A DNA stretch of 64,000 nucleotides, from assembly GCA_964635375.1 (NCBI GenBank), contig CAZWOU010000011.1:1-64000 (forward strand), read 5' to 3'. The position numbers and the translations under genes were made by a program. This document shows, piece by piece, positions 8,717-17,845 of this stretch. The first letter of the stretch is position 1. Every line of letters starts with the position of its first letter. This DNA is from CAZMNY01 sp964635375 (lineage in GTDB: Bacteria > Planctomycetota > Planctomycetia > Pirellulales > Pirellulaceae). A model generated the notes under the pieces. It searched no databases. It was not told the origin of the DNA and saw only the letters and a program-made list of their open reading frames with translations.

Positions 8717-10087
8717 TCACTCAACTAGATTCGACTCAGCTCGTACGCCGGCGGTCTCGTCAAAAGCAAGCGGCGTGTCGATTGTCTTACCGATCGTGTT
8801 CATTGCGGCGAGATTGCCCTTGCCTTTGCCGGTAAAGCGGATGGCGTGCTGAGACTTCGGCGTCTCACGCGTGTCGTGAATCGTGCAAGCGGCGATGCTC
8901 ACTTGGCTGGAGTCGACTACGTCGACGCCGCATGGCGCGCCGTCGAGCATTTGACATCCGGAAACGTTGATCCGCTTGGACTCGGCCACCTCCAGCAGCG
9001 AAGCGCCGGTCGGCTGGCCCTCCGGGTGCTCGTCCAGGATTGAACAACCGGAAAGCGTTACGTCTGAGGATCGCACGATGCGAACGCCGGTATTCATGGC
9101 TGGCGTATGGCGGCGAAATGTGTTGCCGGCGACATTGATCTGCCGCGAGTCTTCGATCAGCAGGTTGCGCTGGGCGCCCGAGTAGATACAGTTTCCGGAG
9201 ATCGAGATTCCGTAACAACCGATCAGATGTACGTTGTTCTCTTGGCTGCCAATGATGTTCCCCGTGATCGTCCACAACCCAGGCGGTCGCGCAGTCCCCT
9301 CCGCAGATTCACGAATCAGGATGTTGCACCCGCCTGGCGATTCCGTCGCTTGAATCGTATTCGACGCCACGGTGACTTCGTTGACGCTCGCTCCGGGCGC
9401 AGTCGTATCGATATAGATTTCAGCCGTCGGCTCGGGATCCGTCTTGTGATGTCTATGGTTGTTGTATTCGATGTCGTTTCCCGTAATCTGCAGGTTGCGA
9501 ACTTCGGAGCCTTCAATGCGAACGCCGCCTAGTCGGTTGTAGCTGATGTGGTTGCTGGCGATATTGATCTGATGCAGATTGACGTGGTCGAGGAAGACGC
9601 CGACGCCGGTGTTGGCGTAGATGTGGCAATGGCTGATCAGGACATTGCGATTGCGTTTGATCAAATGAATCCCGTGTCGGCAACGACGAATCAGCACGCC
9701 CTCAAACACCGATTGCATCGTCTGGATCATCTCAATCCCATCTGCTTCGGCATGGGCGCCCTCGATCTCAATGTTCTTGATGGTCGGCAAGCGTTGGTTC
9801 GGATAGACATTGCCTTTCACTGACGAGGGATCTCCCGTGCCGCCATGGGTGCCGATCAATCGAAACGCTGGACCGGCGCCGGCCATCAAGATCCTCGCGG
9901 CGCCGCTCGTGCCATCAATTCCAAATGGACCGGCTTGCTCGAGTGCCACATCGATCGGCTCGGTGATGCGGTAGGTTCCCGGCGGAAAATGCAGCACGCC
10001 GTCGCCGTCTTGAATTGCGTGCCGAATCGCCTCGGTATCATCCGCTCTGCCGTCGCCCATGGCGCCGAATCGTCGTACGTTGCTCAT
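8717..10087 (-). CDS. Right-handed beta-helix protein, pectate-lyase superfamily
   Basis: A 456-residue protein. It opens with the FGAMGDGRADDTEAI motif typical of pectate_lyase_3 / glycoside hydrolase 28-like folds, then FPPGTYRI, followed by many short repeats of the kind (I/V)xGNxI that build a parallel beta-helix. The start chosen is the ATG at 10087, giving MSNVRRFG; an upstream extension to 10159 is Arg-rich and unlikely. No signal peptide is visible, which is unusual for a polysaccharide lyase. It could instead be an intracellular or tail-spike-like carbohydrate-binding protein. It is encoded on the opposite strand between two cytochrome modules, convergent with the first. Confidence 0.82.
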   Translation of the reverse strand: MSNVRRFGAMGDGRADDTEAIRHAIQDGDGVLHFPPGTYRITEPIDVALEQAGPFGIDGTSGAARILMAGAGPAFRLIGTHGGTGDPSSVKGNVYPNQRLPTIKNIEIEGAHAEADGIEMIQTMQSVFEGVLIRRCRHGIHLIKRNRNVLISHCHIYANTGVGVFLDHVNLHQINIASNHISYNRLGGVRIEGSEVRNLQITGNDIEYNNHRHHKTDPEPTAEIYIDTTAPGASVNEVTVASNTIQATESPGGCNILIRESAEGTARPPGLWTITGNIIGSQENNVHLIGCYGISISGNCIYSGAQRNLLIEDSRQINVAGNTFRRHTPAMNTGVRIVRSSDVTLSGCSILDEHPEGQPTGASLLEVAESKRINVSGCQMLDGAPCGVDVVDSSQVSIAACTIHDTRETPKSQHAIRFTGKGKGNLAAMNTIGKTIDTPLAFDETAGVRAESNLVE

Positions 10088-10186
10088 GCTGGTGATTCTC
10101 TCATGCTGGCGCGAATCGTGTCGGCTCGAAGACCAAATCCTAGCGGCTCCGCGGGGCAATTTCCATCAACGGCTGGCAGATGGTGT

Positions 10187-10192
10187 TATGAT
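10187..10192 (+). promoter_or_regulatory. Possible -10 element (TATGAT)
   Basis: TATGAT lies 46 bases before the start of the three-heme-motif cytochrome gene that heads the four-gene unit. No good -35 box was seen at the right distance, so this is only a candidate. Confidence 0.25.
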
Positions 10193-10237
10193 AGAGGCGC
10201 CGCAACCGCCCCGCCTTCGGTCTCTGGCTGAGTCCAA

Positions 10238-13117
10238 ATGTCAACCAATCACCTCGCCCTCCTAATCACGTTTGCTTTTGGTTCCGTGCTGGCCTCGGCA
10301 GGCCGCGCCGATGAGCCCCCGCTGTTTGAGACGACGGTACAGCCCCTGTTCGTCAGCAAGTGCGGAAAATGTCACAGCGAAAAAGTGCAAGAAGGCGAGC
10401 TCGATCTTTCCCAGATGTCGGGGATTCACCGAGGCGGAGAGTCGGGCGAAGCAGCCATTGCTGACTCCCTTGACGGGAGCCTGTTGTGGACGATGGTCGA
10501 AGACGAGGACATGCCCCCTGAGGGCGAACCGTCGCTGACCGCTAAACAACGCCAGCTGATTCGAAAGTGGATTGTCGGCGGCGCCCGGTCAACACAACCT
10601 GTGGCGGAGAGGCAGCTGTCACAGCACGACATCTTGCCGATCGTGTTGTTGCGATGCACTGCCTGTCACGGGCGGAAACAGAAGCTGGGCGGACTCGACC
10701 TGCGCACGACGGTGGCCATGCGAAGAGGGGGCGACAGCGGCCCCTCGCTTTTGCCTGGCGCTCCCGACGACAGTTTGATGATTCAGCGAATCGAGAGCGA
10801 ATCCTGTCCTCCTCGTGAGTTGTTGCTGAAGTTCTTTGTGAAACGCCCCCCGCGATCGGAAGTCCAAGTCTTGCGCGACTGGATCCAAGCCGGTGCCACC
10901 GACGTCGACTTGGCGCCCGATGTCGCCACCAGAGAACCGGATCGACTCGTCACCGATAAGGATCGACAGCACTGGGCGTTTCAACCACCCAAGGCGGTTG
11001 AGGCCAAATCGATTGACGATTTCATCCTCAAGAGGTTGCGAGAGAAACAGCTGACTCTGTCGCCCGAGGCTGATCGCGACACACTCATTCGCCGCGCCTA
11101 TCTCGATTTGCTCGGTTTGCCGCCTGGGCTCGAGGACTGGACGAAGTGGCGCCGCAGCGACGACCCGAACTGGTATCGAAAGATGATCGACGAGCTGTTG
11201 GCTTCTCGTCACTACGGAGAGCGCTGGGGTCGCTATTGGCTTGATTTGGCGGGCTACGCCGACTCCGAGGGCGGCGTATCGGCCGACCCAGTTCGCAAAG
11301 TGGCCTGGAAATATCGCGACTATGTTGTCAGGGCTTTCAATAGCGACAAACCGTTCGACCGCTTTCTCATTGAGCAAATTGCCGGCGATGAATTGATCGA
11401 CTACGAAAACGCGAAAGTCATAACCGCCGAGATGGTGGAAAACCTCGTCGCAACCGGCTTCCTGCGGATGGGAATCGATCAAACCGGTTCGCGGACGATG
11501 AACTTCGTTCCAGAGCGGCTTGGAGTGATCGGTAACGCGATCGATGTCTTGGGTACAAGCGTGATGGGCCTGACGATGGAATGCGCCCGTTGCCACTCGC
11601 ACAAATATGACGCGATTCCACAGCGCGATTACTACCGGTTCAAGGCGACGTTTCAAGGAGCGTTTGACGAGCACGACTGGCTATCGTTTAAGACCCGTTC
11701 GCTCAACGTTGCCGTCCCAGAACACCGTCTTCGCGTCGCCCAGCTGAATCCTCCGTTGCAGGCGCGAATTAGAAAACTTGAATCGCGTCTAAGAGGCGCC
11801 ATCGCATCGCTGAGGATCGAGACGTTGCGCCAACACTACCCGAGCCAGTCGGAGGCTGACCGCTCGGCGACGCTTGTGGCCGTCAGAAGATCGGACAACC
11901 AGCGAACGCTGCCTCAACGCAACTTGGTCGAGAAACTTGTGCGAGCCGAGTTGTTGCCGGATTCAAAACAGCCGGCGCCAGTTCTCGAAGCTCGCCGTGC
12001 GATTGAGAACGTGGAGCGAGAATTGAGCTCGCTGCGACGCCAGATGGAGCCGTCGCTGGCGATTCGAGCCCTGTGGGATCGCGGCGAGCCGTCGCCCACC
12101 TACATTCTTCGGCGGGGAGAATACAACAAGCCTGGCCGACTGGTCGGACCGGGTGTGCCTTCGATCCTGACCGACGGCCGAACGCCTTTCGACGTGAGCC
12201 CGCCGTTTCCGAACGGGACGGCCAAGACGGGTCGCCGCCTGGCATTCGCTCGCTGGCTCACTCAGCCTGATCATCCGCTCACGTCGCGCGTCATGGCGAA
12301 CCGCGTCTGGTATCACCACTTTGGAACTGGCCTGGTGAAGACGCTGCAGAATTTTGGCGTCAAAGGCGAGCGACCTTCGCACCCGGAGCTGCTCGATTGG
12401 CTGGCTGTTGAGTTTGTGCGGAACGATTGGAGCGTCAAACAATTGCATCGCCTGATCATGAACTCGCGCACTTATCGGCAGTCGAGCAGAATCAGCGAAG
12501 AGCGGCGGAAGCTGGATCCTCAGAACCGGCGACTCTCACGCATGTCATTGCGACGAATGGACGCCGAAGCGCTGCGAGACTCGTTGTTGTTTGTTTCCGG
12601 CGCGCTTGACGCCACTCCTTTCGGGCCGCCGGATACCGTTTCCGTCGACCGTGACGGACTCGTGAGCGTTGACGCCACACCCGCCGGATGCTGGCGGCGG
12701 AGCATTTACGCCCAGTATCGCCGCACGGAACTTCCCTCGATGATGGCGACGTTTGACTACCCCGAGATGGGACCCAATTGCGTGACCCGCAACGTATCGA
12801 CCGTCTCGCCGCAGTCTCTGATGTTGATGAACAACAAGCGCGTTCGCGAACTGGCCGCGATACTGGCTGCCCGCGTCAAAGCGATACTCGAAACTCGCAG
12901 CTCGAAGTCCGAAAACTCAGTCGCGGATCGACAAGACGCCCAGGTTGATGTTGTCTACCAACTCGCGCTAAGTCGTTCGCCAAGCAGTCAGGAGCGAAGG
13001 CTTGGCGTCGATGCGTTGCGGCAGCTAAAAGCCGCGTGGCCAGCGCGACCTCAAGCTGCGCTGGAGACATACTGTCATACGATTCTCAATTCTGCGGCTT
13101 TCCTTTACATCGATTGA
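10238..13117 (+). CDS. DUF1549/DUF1553 protein with two N-terminal cytochrome domains
   Basis: A 959-residue secreted protein with a signal peptide (about 1-24, ending GRA-DE). Two PSCyt1-type cytochrome domains lie in tandem, with heme motifs CGKCH (42-46) and CTACH (140-144). DUF1549 follows with CARCH (449-453), then DUF1553 (about 640-940). This makes three potential heme sites against two in the paralogue at 4250-7174. It lacks that paralogue's long Lys-rich linker. The C-terminal ending SAAFLYID matches the family (the other copy ends NRFLYID). It heads a four-gene unit with a DUF1501 gene 23 bases downstream and two amidohydrolase-like genes. A role in periplasmic electron transfer is inferred. 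Confidence 0.93.
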   Translation: MSTNHLALLITFAFGSVLASAGRADEPPLFETTVQPLFVSKCGKCHSEKVQEGELDLSQMSGIHRGGESGEAAIADSLDGSLLWTMVEDEDMPPEGEPSLTAKQRQLIRKWIVGGARSTQPVAERQLSQHDILPIVLLRCTACHGRKQKLGGLDLRTTVAMRRGGDSGPSLLPGAPDDSLMIQRIESESCPPRELLLKFFVKRPPRSEVQVLRDWIQAGATDVDLAPDVATREPDRLVTDKDRQHWAFQPPKAVEAKSIDDFILKRLREKQLTLSPEADRDTLIRRAYLDLLGLPPGLEDWTKWRRSDDPNWYRKMIDELLASRHYGERWGRYWLDLAGYADSEGGVSADPVRKVAWKYRDYVVRAFNSDKPFDRFLIEQIAGDELIDYENAKVITAEMVENLVATGFLRMGIDQTGSRTMNFVPERLGVIGNAIDVLGTSVMGLTMECARCHSHKYDAIPQRDYYRFKATFQGAFDEHDWLSFKTRSLNVAVPEHRLRVAQLNPPLQARIRKLESRLRGAIASLRIETLRQHYPSQSEADRSATLVAVRRSDNQRTLPQRNLVEKLVRAELLPDSKQPAPVLEARRAIENVERELSSLRRQMEPSLAIRALWDRGEPSPTYILRRGEYNKPGRLVGPGVPSILTDGRTPFDVSPPFPNGTAKTGRRLAFARWLTQPDHPLTSRVMANRVWYHHFGTGLVKTLQNFGVKGERPSHPELLDWLAVEFVRNDWSVKQLHRLIMNSRTYRQSSRISEERRKLDPQNRRLSRMSLRRMDAEALRDSLLFVSGALDATPFGPPDTVSVDRDGLVSVDATPAGCWRRSIYAQYRRTELPSMMATFDYPEMGPNCVTRNVSTVSPQSLMLMNNKRVRELAAILAARVKAILETRSSKSENSVADRQDAQVDVVYQLALSRSPSSQERRLGVDALRQLKAAWPARPQAALETYCHTILNSAAFLYID

Positions 13118-13140
13118 GCACGCTTCGACTGGCGCCTGAC

Positions 13141-14616
13141 ATGAGCGATCAAAACCCAACCACTCAGAGCCGTCGCGACTTCTTCGCTAACACTCGCGAC
13201 GGCCTGCTCGGCGCAGCGCTGACTCAGCTGTTGTGCGACGATCTCTACGGCGGCGCGGCGGCCCTGGGCGGAGAACCGGAATCGGGACCCCAGAAGGCGG
13301 CGCCAGTCTACAATCTCGAACCGAAGCGAGCCCACCACGCGGCCCAGGCAACTTCGGTAATCCAGCTGTTCATGAGTGGCGGGCCGAGCCAGATGGATCT
13401 GTTCGATCCCAAGCCGGTGTTGAACCGGATGGATGGCAAGCCATACCCAGGCAATGTCGAGGAGATCGGCAATCAGAGCACCGCCGATGTCGGTGTGATG
13501 ATGGGTGGCCAGTACCCTTTCTCTCAGCACGGCGAATCGGGGATGTGGATGGCGGACGTGCTTCCACGTACCGCCATGATGGCGGACGAGATCTGTCTGA
13601 TCAATTCCATGTGGACGGATCACCCCAACCACGACAACGCGCTCTACAAGATCCACAGCGGCCGCTTGTTCATGGGATACCCGACGTTGGGATCATGGAC
13701 GGTTTACGGCTTGGGATCAGAGAACCAGAATCTGCCCGCCTACGTCGTGCTCAACGATCCGCTCGGCTTACCCAAGAACGGAACTCGCAACTGGACTGCG
13801 GGATTCCTGCCGCCGACGTTTCAAGGAACGCCCTTTCGCCCCACCGGCTCGCCAATCCTGAATCTCAAGCGGCAATACGAACAGCCTGACGGAGTCACCG
13901 CGTTGGCTCGCGGATTGCTGAGCAAGCTAGACGCGATCCATCGCGACGAACGCGGCCACTATCCCGAACTTGACGCCCGCATCAATTCGTACAACTTGGC
14001 GGCGAGGATGCAGTTGTCGGCGAGCGAAGCGCTCGACCTGTCGCGGGAGACAAAGTCGACCCAATCGATGTATGGAATGAACGAGACGGTCACCGATTCG
14101 TTCGGACGTCGCTGCTTGCTGGCTCGCCGCCTGGTCGAACGAGGCGTGCGTTTCGTACAGATCTTTCTTGAAGAACAACCGTGGGACAGCCATGTCGATC
14201 TGGCGGCCAATCACCGCGGAGCTTGCCGACGCACGGACAAACCGGTGGCTGGGTTGCTCTGCGATCTGAAACGGCGCGGGCTGCTTGATACGACGCTCGT
14301 CATCTGGGGCGGTGAATTTGGGCGGACGCCGACTTCGCAGAAATCTGGCGACATCTACACGGGCCGTGACCACAATATGCAGGCCTTTACGTCCTGGATC
14401 GCAGGCGGCGGAGTCCGCGGCGGAACAAGCTACGGCGTCACGGACGAATTTGGTCACAGCGTCGTGGAGAATCCTGTTAGCGTCCACGATTTTCACGCGA
14501 CAATTCTCCATTTACTCGGCCTCCATCATCAGAAACTTTTCTTTGTCCGCAGCGGTTTGGAGGAACGTCTCAGCGGAATTGGATTGCCGCGAGTCCTCAA
14601 AGAGATTCTTCGCTGA
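13141..14616 (+). CDS. DUF1501 domain protein (Tat-exported)
   Basis: A 491-residue second DUF1501 protein. Its Tat-like leader is TQSRRDFFANTRDGLLGAAL (about 8-27), with a less hydrophobic h-region than the copy at 7193. Conserved segments match that paralogue: GGPSQMDLFDPKPVLNRMDG, then GFLPPTFQGTPFRP, GGEFGRTP, GRDHN and GVTDEFGH. I chose ATG 13141 because the longer reading frame back to 13036 overlaps the preceding gene and would bury the Tat motif. It is the second gene of the 10238-16370 unit, 23 bases after the cytochrome gene. Its reaction is unknown. Confidence 0.92.
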   Translation: MSDQNPTTQSRRDFFANTRDGLLGAALTQLLCDDLYGGAAALGGEPESGPQKAAPVYNLEPKRAHHAAQATSVIQLFMSGGPSQMDLFDPKPVLNRMDGKPYPGNVEEIGNQSTADVGVMMGGQYPFSQHGESGMWMADVLPRTAMMADEICLINSMWTDHPNHDNALYKIHSGRLFMGYPTLGSWTVYGLGSENQNLPAYVVLNDPLGLPKNGTRNWTAGFLPPTFQGTPFRPTGSPILNLKRQYEQPDGVTALARGLLSKLDAIHRDERGHYPELDARINSYNLAARMQLSASEALDLSRETKSTQSMYGMNETVTDSFGRRCLLARRLVERGVRFVQIFLEEQPWDSHVDLAANHRGACRRTDKPVAGLLCDLKRRGLLDTTLVIWGGEFGRTPTSQKSGDIYTGRDHNMQAFTSWIAGGGVRGGTSYGVTDEFGHSVVENPVSVHDFHATILHLLGLHHQKLFFVRSGLEERLSGIGLPRVLKEILR

Positions 14617-14652
14617 CCGTTTCTTTGGAATTGCTTGGTGAGGCCGAATCCT

Positions 14653-15525
14653 ATGTTGAATCGCCGTGACGCGCTCAACCTGGGCGCTACCGCCGCCGCA
14701 TCCGTCTTGGCTTCCACATCTGGCGGATTCGCTCGAGAGCATGATGATTCGTTGCGCCTGGTCGACACGAACATCAGCCTATTCCACTGGCCGTTCCGTC
14801 GTTTGCCGCTGGACGAGCTCGATCGGCTGCTCAAACGGTTGCGAACGCTGGGCGTCGATCAGGCATGGGCCGGGAGTTTTGAAGCTGTTTTGCATCGCGA
14901 TATGGCCGGTGTGAATCGCCGCCTGGCGGAAGCCTGCAAGAATCACAACGAACTGGTTCCAATCGGCTCGGTCAATCTTGAATTGCCCGATTGGGAGGAA
15001 GATCTGCGCAGATGTTTTGACGAACACCAGATGCCGGGAGTCCGCTTGCACCCGAACTACCACGCCTACACGCTCAACGATCCGCGGTTCGTCAAGTTGC
15101 TGAAAGTCGCAACGGCCGCGAAGCGAATGGTGCAGATTGCCGCCCTCATAGAGGACACTCGGACTCAGCATCCGTCGCTGCAGACGCCCGACGTGGAACT
15201 CATGCCTCTGTTGGATCTGATGCCCTCGATCCCCGGCGCGATCGTGCAGATTCTCAACTATCGCCCCAGAGGCGCCGTGCTGGAGCGACTAGCGAAGACG
15301 CCCGGAATCTACCTCGATACGGCTCGCGTTGAGGGAACCGATGGCGTACCGACGCTGGTCGAGAAACTGCCGCCAGGCCGAGTGCTGTTCGGCACCCATG
15401 CTCCGTTTCTGATTCCTGAAGCGGCGATGATCCGAGTGCACGAGTCAGGGCGGCTTGATGCGGAATCCCTGCAGGCTCTCATGTCGCAGAACGCTCGCGC
15501 AGTTCTGGGGAGGATCAGCCCATGA
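14653..15525 (+). CDS. Amidohydrolase-fold protein with Tat-like leader
   Basis: A 290-residue TIM-barrel protein of the amidohydrolase_2 / COG2159 kind. Its short leader LNRRDALNLGATAAASVLAS (2-21) looks like a Tat signal. After it comes VDTNISLFHWPFRRLP, where standard metal-dependent members have an HxH motif. The expected His pair is absent, so metal binding in the usual way is doubtful. Later landmarks are GVRLHPNYH, and FGTHAPF near the C-terminus. The ATG at 14653 is preferred; TTG and GTG codons just upstream (14635, 14638) are weaker alternatives. It starts 36 bases after DUF1501 and overlaps the next gene by four bases (ATGA). The substrate is unknown. Confidence 0.85.
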   Translation: MLNRRDALNLGATAAASVLASTSGGFAREHDDSLRLVDTNISLFHWPFRRLPLDELDRLLKRLRTLGVDQAWAGSFEAVLHRDMAGVNRRLAEACKNHNELVPIGSVNLELPDWEEDLRRCFDEHQMPGVRLHPNYHAYTLNDPRFVKLLKVATAAKRMVQIAALIEDTRTQHPSLQTPDVELMPLLDLMPSIPGAIVQILNYRPRGAVLERLAKTPGIYLDTARVEGTDGVPTLVEKLPPGRVLFGTHAPFLIPEAAMIRVHESGRLDAESLQALMSQNARAVLGRISP

Positions 15526-16370
15526 ATGCCGCCTTTCGATTCGGCTTGCCGTCCGAAGCGAGATTGAAGGAGTACCGGATTTGGGATTCCTATTTCACGC
15601 CCTCTCATTCACATCCAGGCAGGGACGGGAAGAGTCGGCTGATTGCTGACATAGAACGTTCACTGCCCGCGATCCAAAAGGGCTGCTTCGAGAAGCTCTG
15701 CTACTTTCCTCACGTTGGAGTTGGGACAACGACCGATAGCGTTTTTGAGGAGCTTATTCGCACGAAACCGGAACTGATACTGAAACCGTTTGAGCGGTGG
15801 CCGAACATGCTGCTGGGAATGATCCAGCTGAACGCCAACGACACCCGCGCCTCGCTCGACGCCCTCAACCGCTGGCTTCGCGATGGACCGATGCTCGGCG
15901 TCTACTTTCCGGGCAGCGGACCGGGGGCGCTCACCTGCAACGACCGTAAGTTCCACCCGTTGATCGAACGCATCAGCGAACTTCGCGGTGTGATTATGCA
16001 GCACACTTGGTTCAAGACCGGTGGAAAGCAGGGTGCCGGCGAGTCGACGCCATCCGAACTGGCCCAGTTGGCCGGCCGCTTTCCCGAGCAAGAATTTCTT
16101 TGCGCCCACGCGGGCGGCGAATGGCAGCGTGGAATCCGCGCGGTGCGAGATTCACCCAATGTGCTCGTCGAGACTTCCGGATTCGACGCTGCGGCCGGGT
16201 TCATCGAAATGGCCGTTCGTGAACTTGGAGCGAAGCGCGTCGTGTTTGGCAGCCATCTGCCCTCGCGCTCGCTCGGCACCGAACTTGCCAAGATCATCAG
16301 CGCCCAGATCAGTGAAGAGCAGAAACGCCAGATACTCGGCGAGAACTATCGAAGGCTCCTGCGACGATAG
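15522..16370 (+). CDS. Amidohydrolase-fold protein, no signal peptide
   Basis: A 282-residue protein of the same fold as its upstream neighbour, from which it probably arose by duplication and divergence. It opens IWDSYFTPSHSHPGRDG. Barrel landmarks are HTWFKTGGKQGAGESTP, LCAHAGGEW and VFGSHLPSRSLG, and it ends ILGENYRRLLRR as amidohydrolase_2 proteins do. GGAGG lies eight bases before the start, and translation is probably coupled to the upstream gene through the ATGA overlap. The upstream copy has a leader and this one has not, so the pair may work in different compartments unless they form a complex that is exported together. It is the last gene of the four-gene unit. Confidence 0.85.
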   Translation: MNAAFRFGLPSEARLKEYRIWDSYFTPSHSHPGRDGKSRLIADIERSLPAIQKGCFEKLCYFPHVGVGTTTDSVFEELIRTKPELILKPFERWPNMLLGMIQLNANDTRASLDALNRWLRDGPMLGVYFPGSGPGALTCNDRKFHPLIERISELRGVIMQHTWFKTGGKQGAGESTPSELAQLAGRFPEQEFLCAHAGGEWQRGIRAVRDSPNVLVETSGFDAAAGFIEMAVRELGAKRVVFGSHLPSRSLGTELAKIISAQISEEQKRQILGENYRRLLRR

Positions 16371-16393
16371 GCGTCGGGCGAACCGCTCGGCAA

Positions 16394-17230
16394 TCAATCG
16401 TTGTCGCCGTCGAGACAGAACAGCGAATCGAGCCGGTCTTTGCCGGCCGCCGCGGCGTACTCGCTGATTTCGTAGGCTTCGACCCATTGTGCCGATTCAG
16501 CTCGCGAGTCGCCGAGTCGGTTCGCCAGCATGGGGCGGAAGCGAGGGGCCCGCGGGGCGATGAGGTCTTGAAACCACTTGGCGAGCCAAACCTTCTGATC
16601 GTCTTCGCTGGCGGGGACTTGATCCGAAATGCCTTGATTGAAAGGCAAGAATTCGAACACCTGCGATTTGTGCTCGGCCAGCATCTGGACGATCTCGTCC
16701 ATTTCGTTGGCGACATCAAGCACCGCGGCCGGATCCAAGGGGCACGGCTTGGTGAACAGGTCGCACATGTAAGCGACGACCGGATCTCGACGCAGGATGG
16801 GCGTCTCGCTGCATACCAAGGGGACGGTGACCATGTACGACGCGTCCTGAACAGCTTGACCAACTGCTCGATGGTCGGGATGGTAGTCGCACGTGCGGTG
16901 TGTCAGAACGAGATCGGGTTGAAAAGTGCGAATCTCGCGGATGATCTTCTCGCGGACTTCCAAGGTTGGCATCAACCGTCCGTCGGGAAAATCCCAGGTC
17001 AGGTATTCTGCGCCGATTACGTTGCCCGAGTTGGCCGCCTCAACTCGGCGGACTTTGGCCAAGGATTCTGAATCTCGAAAATGATGGCCCGCGCCCCCGT
17101 TGGTGACGGAGATCATCTTGACGATGCGGTCCCGCCGTCGATAACGGGTCGCCAAACCGCCCGCGTGGAATTCTGCATCATCTGGATGGGCGCCTAGGAT
17201 GAGCAGCTTAGTTGGTGACCCACTTTGCAT
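16394..17230 (-). CDS. PIG-L family deacetylase
   Basis: A 278-residue LmbE/PIG-L-type zinc deacetylase. The metal/catalytic motif AHPDDAE is at 14-20 (His15, Asp17, Asp18), and the second zinc ligand region is DYHPDHRAVG (115-124). Family members remove acetyl groups from N-acetylglucosamine-type substrates such as GlcNAc-inositol or diacetylchitobiose; the substrate here cannot be told. The ATG at 17230 gives MQSGSPTKLLIL. A GTG at 17248 that directly abuts the stop of the upstream membrane protein gene is an alternative start. The two genes are probably co-transcribed. Confidence 0.88.
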   Translation of the reverse strand: MQSGSPTKLLILGAHPDDAEFHAGGLATRYRRRDRIVKMISVTNGGAGHHFRDSESLAKVRRVEAANSGNVIGAEYLTWDFPDGRLMPTLEVREKIIREIRTFQPDLVLTHRTCDYHPDHRAVGQAVQDASYMVTVPLVCSETPILRRDPVVAYMCDLFTKPCPLDPAAVLDVANEMDEIVQMLAEHKSQVFEFLPFNQGISDQVPASEDDQKVWLAKWFQDLIAPRAPRFRPMLANRLGDSRAESAQWVEAYEISEYAAAAGKDRLDSLFCLDGDND

Positions 17231-17248
17231 TCGGCTCGTCCGCTCCAC

Positions 17249-17635
17249 TTAGTCGTCGTACGATTCTGCGTAGTCGCTGCGCCGTCGACGTCGTCTGCGC
17301 CGCCGACCCGAACCCCCGACGTGAATTGGTCCATCACCTTCCCGAAACCAATAACCGCCAAGCAGTCGATAGAAGAACAAGATGACAAAAGCGCCAGCGG
17401 TTCCAATAAAGAAACCGGGAACGCTGATCGGCGTCAGGATCTCTCCGTTGAAGAAATAGGCGACGATCCCGCAACCCATGATCGTGCCAAAAATTCCCAT
17501 CGCCAAGGTTGCGATTGCCCCGCCAGGATCTCGGCCCGGCATCACGGCTTTGGCCATCAGTCCGACGATCGTGCCGAACCCAATCCACTCCAGAAACTGG
17601 TGGACGAAAGGTTCGAATTGTGCCACGTAATCCAT
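17249..17635 (-). CDS. GlsB/YeaQ/YmgE-type membrane protein
   Basis: A 128-residue integral membrane protein with three predicted membrane segments (about 20-35, 45-65, 75-95). It has the transglycosylase-associated-protein pattern: GFGTIVGLMAKAVMPGRDPGG and GIFGTIMGCGIVAYFF. Such small proteins are often stress-induced, with unknown biochemical role. The start at 17635 is supported by GGAG eight bases upstream. The C-terminal tail is odd: nine Arg in a row followed by an acidic end (SDYAESYDD), making a basic patch next to the membrane. The stop codon is immediately followed by a possible GTG start of the PIG-L gene. Confidence 0.85.
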   Translation of the reverse strand: MDYVAQFEPFVHQFLEWIGFGTIVGLMAKAVMPGRDPGGAIATLAMGIFGTIMGCGIVAYFFNGEILTPISVPGFFIGTAGAFVILFFYRLLGGYWFREGDGPIHVGGSGRRRRRRRRRSDYAESYDD

Positions 17636-17845
17636 CGATACCACTCCGGTTGATTGGCGCGCAGGTATTCGCACTAATCGTCATCGGTTGCCGAACCGAT
17701 CTATCTTCACACAATCTCTGCACCAGCCGGAAAGCGCCGGCCGGTTCCCGCCGGCCGGCCCCGTAGGAGTGGAAAAAGCCGAGCCGCCAAGGGGGCAGAT
17801 CCCGCTTCGCGGTCCCTCCACGGCCCCAACGGCGGGCTATACTGG

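Noticed and set aside
10619..11674. 351-codon open frame antisense to the three-heme-motif cytochrome gene
   Set aside because: The sense strand encodes a clear family protein; the antisense frame has no motif.
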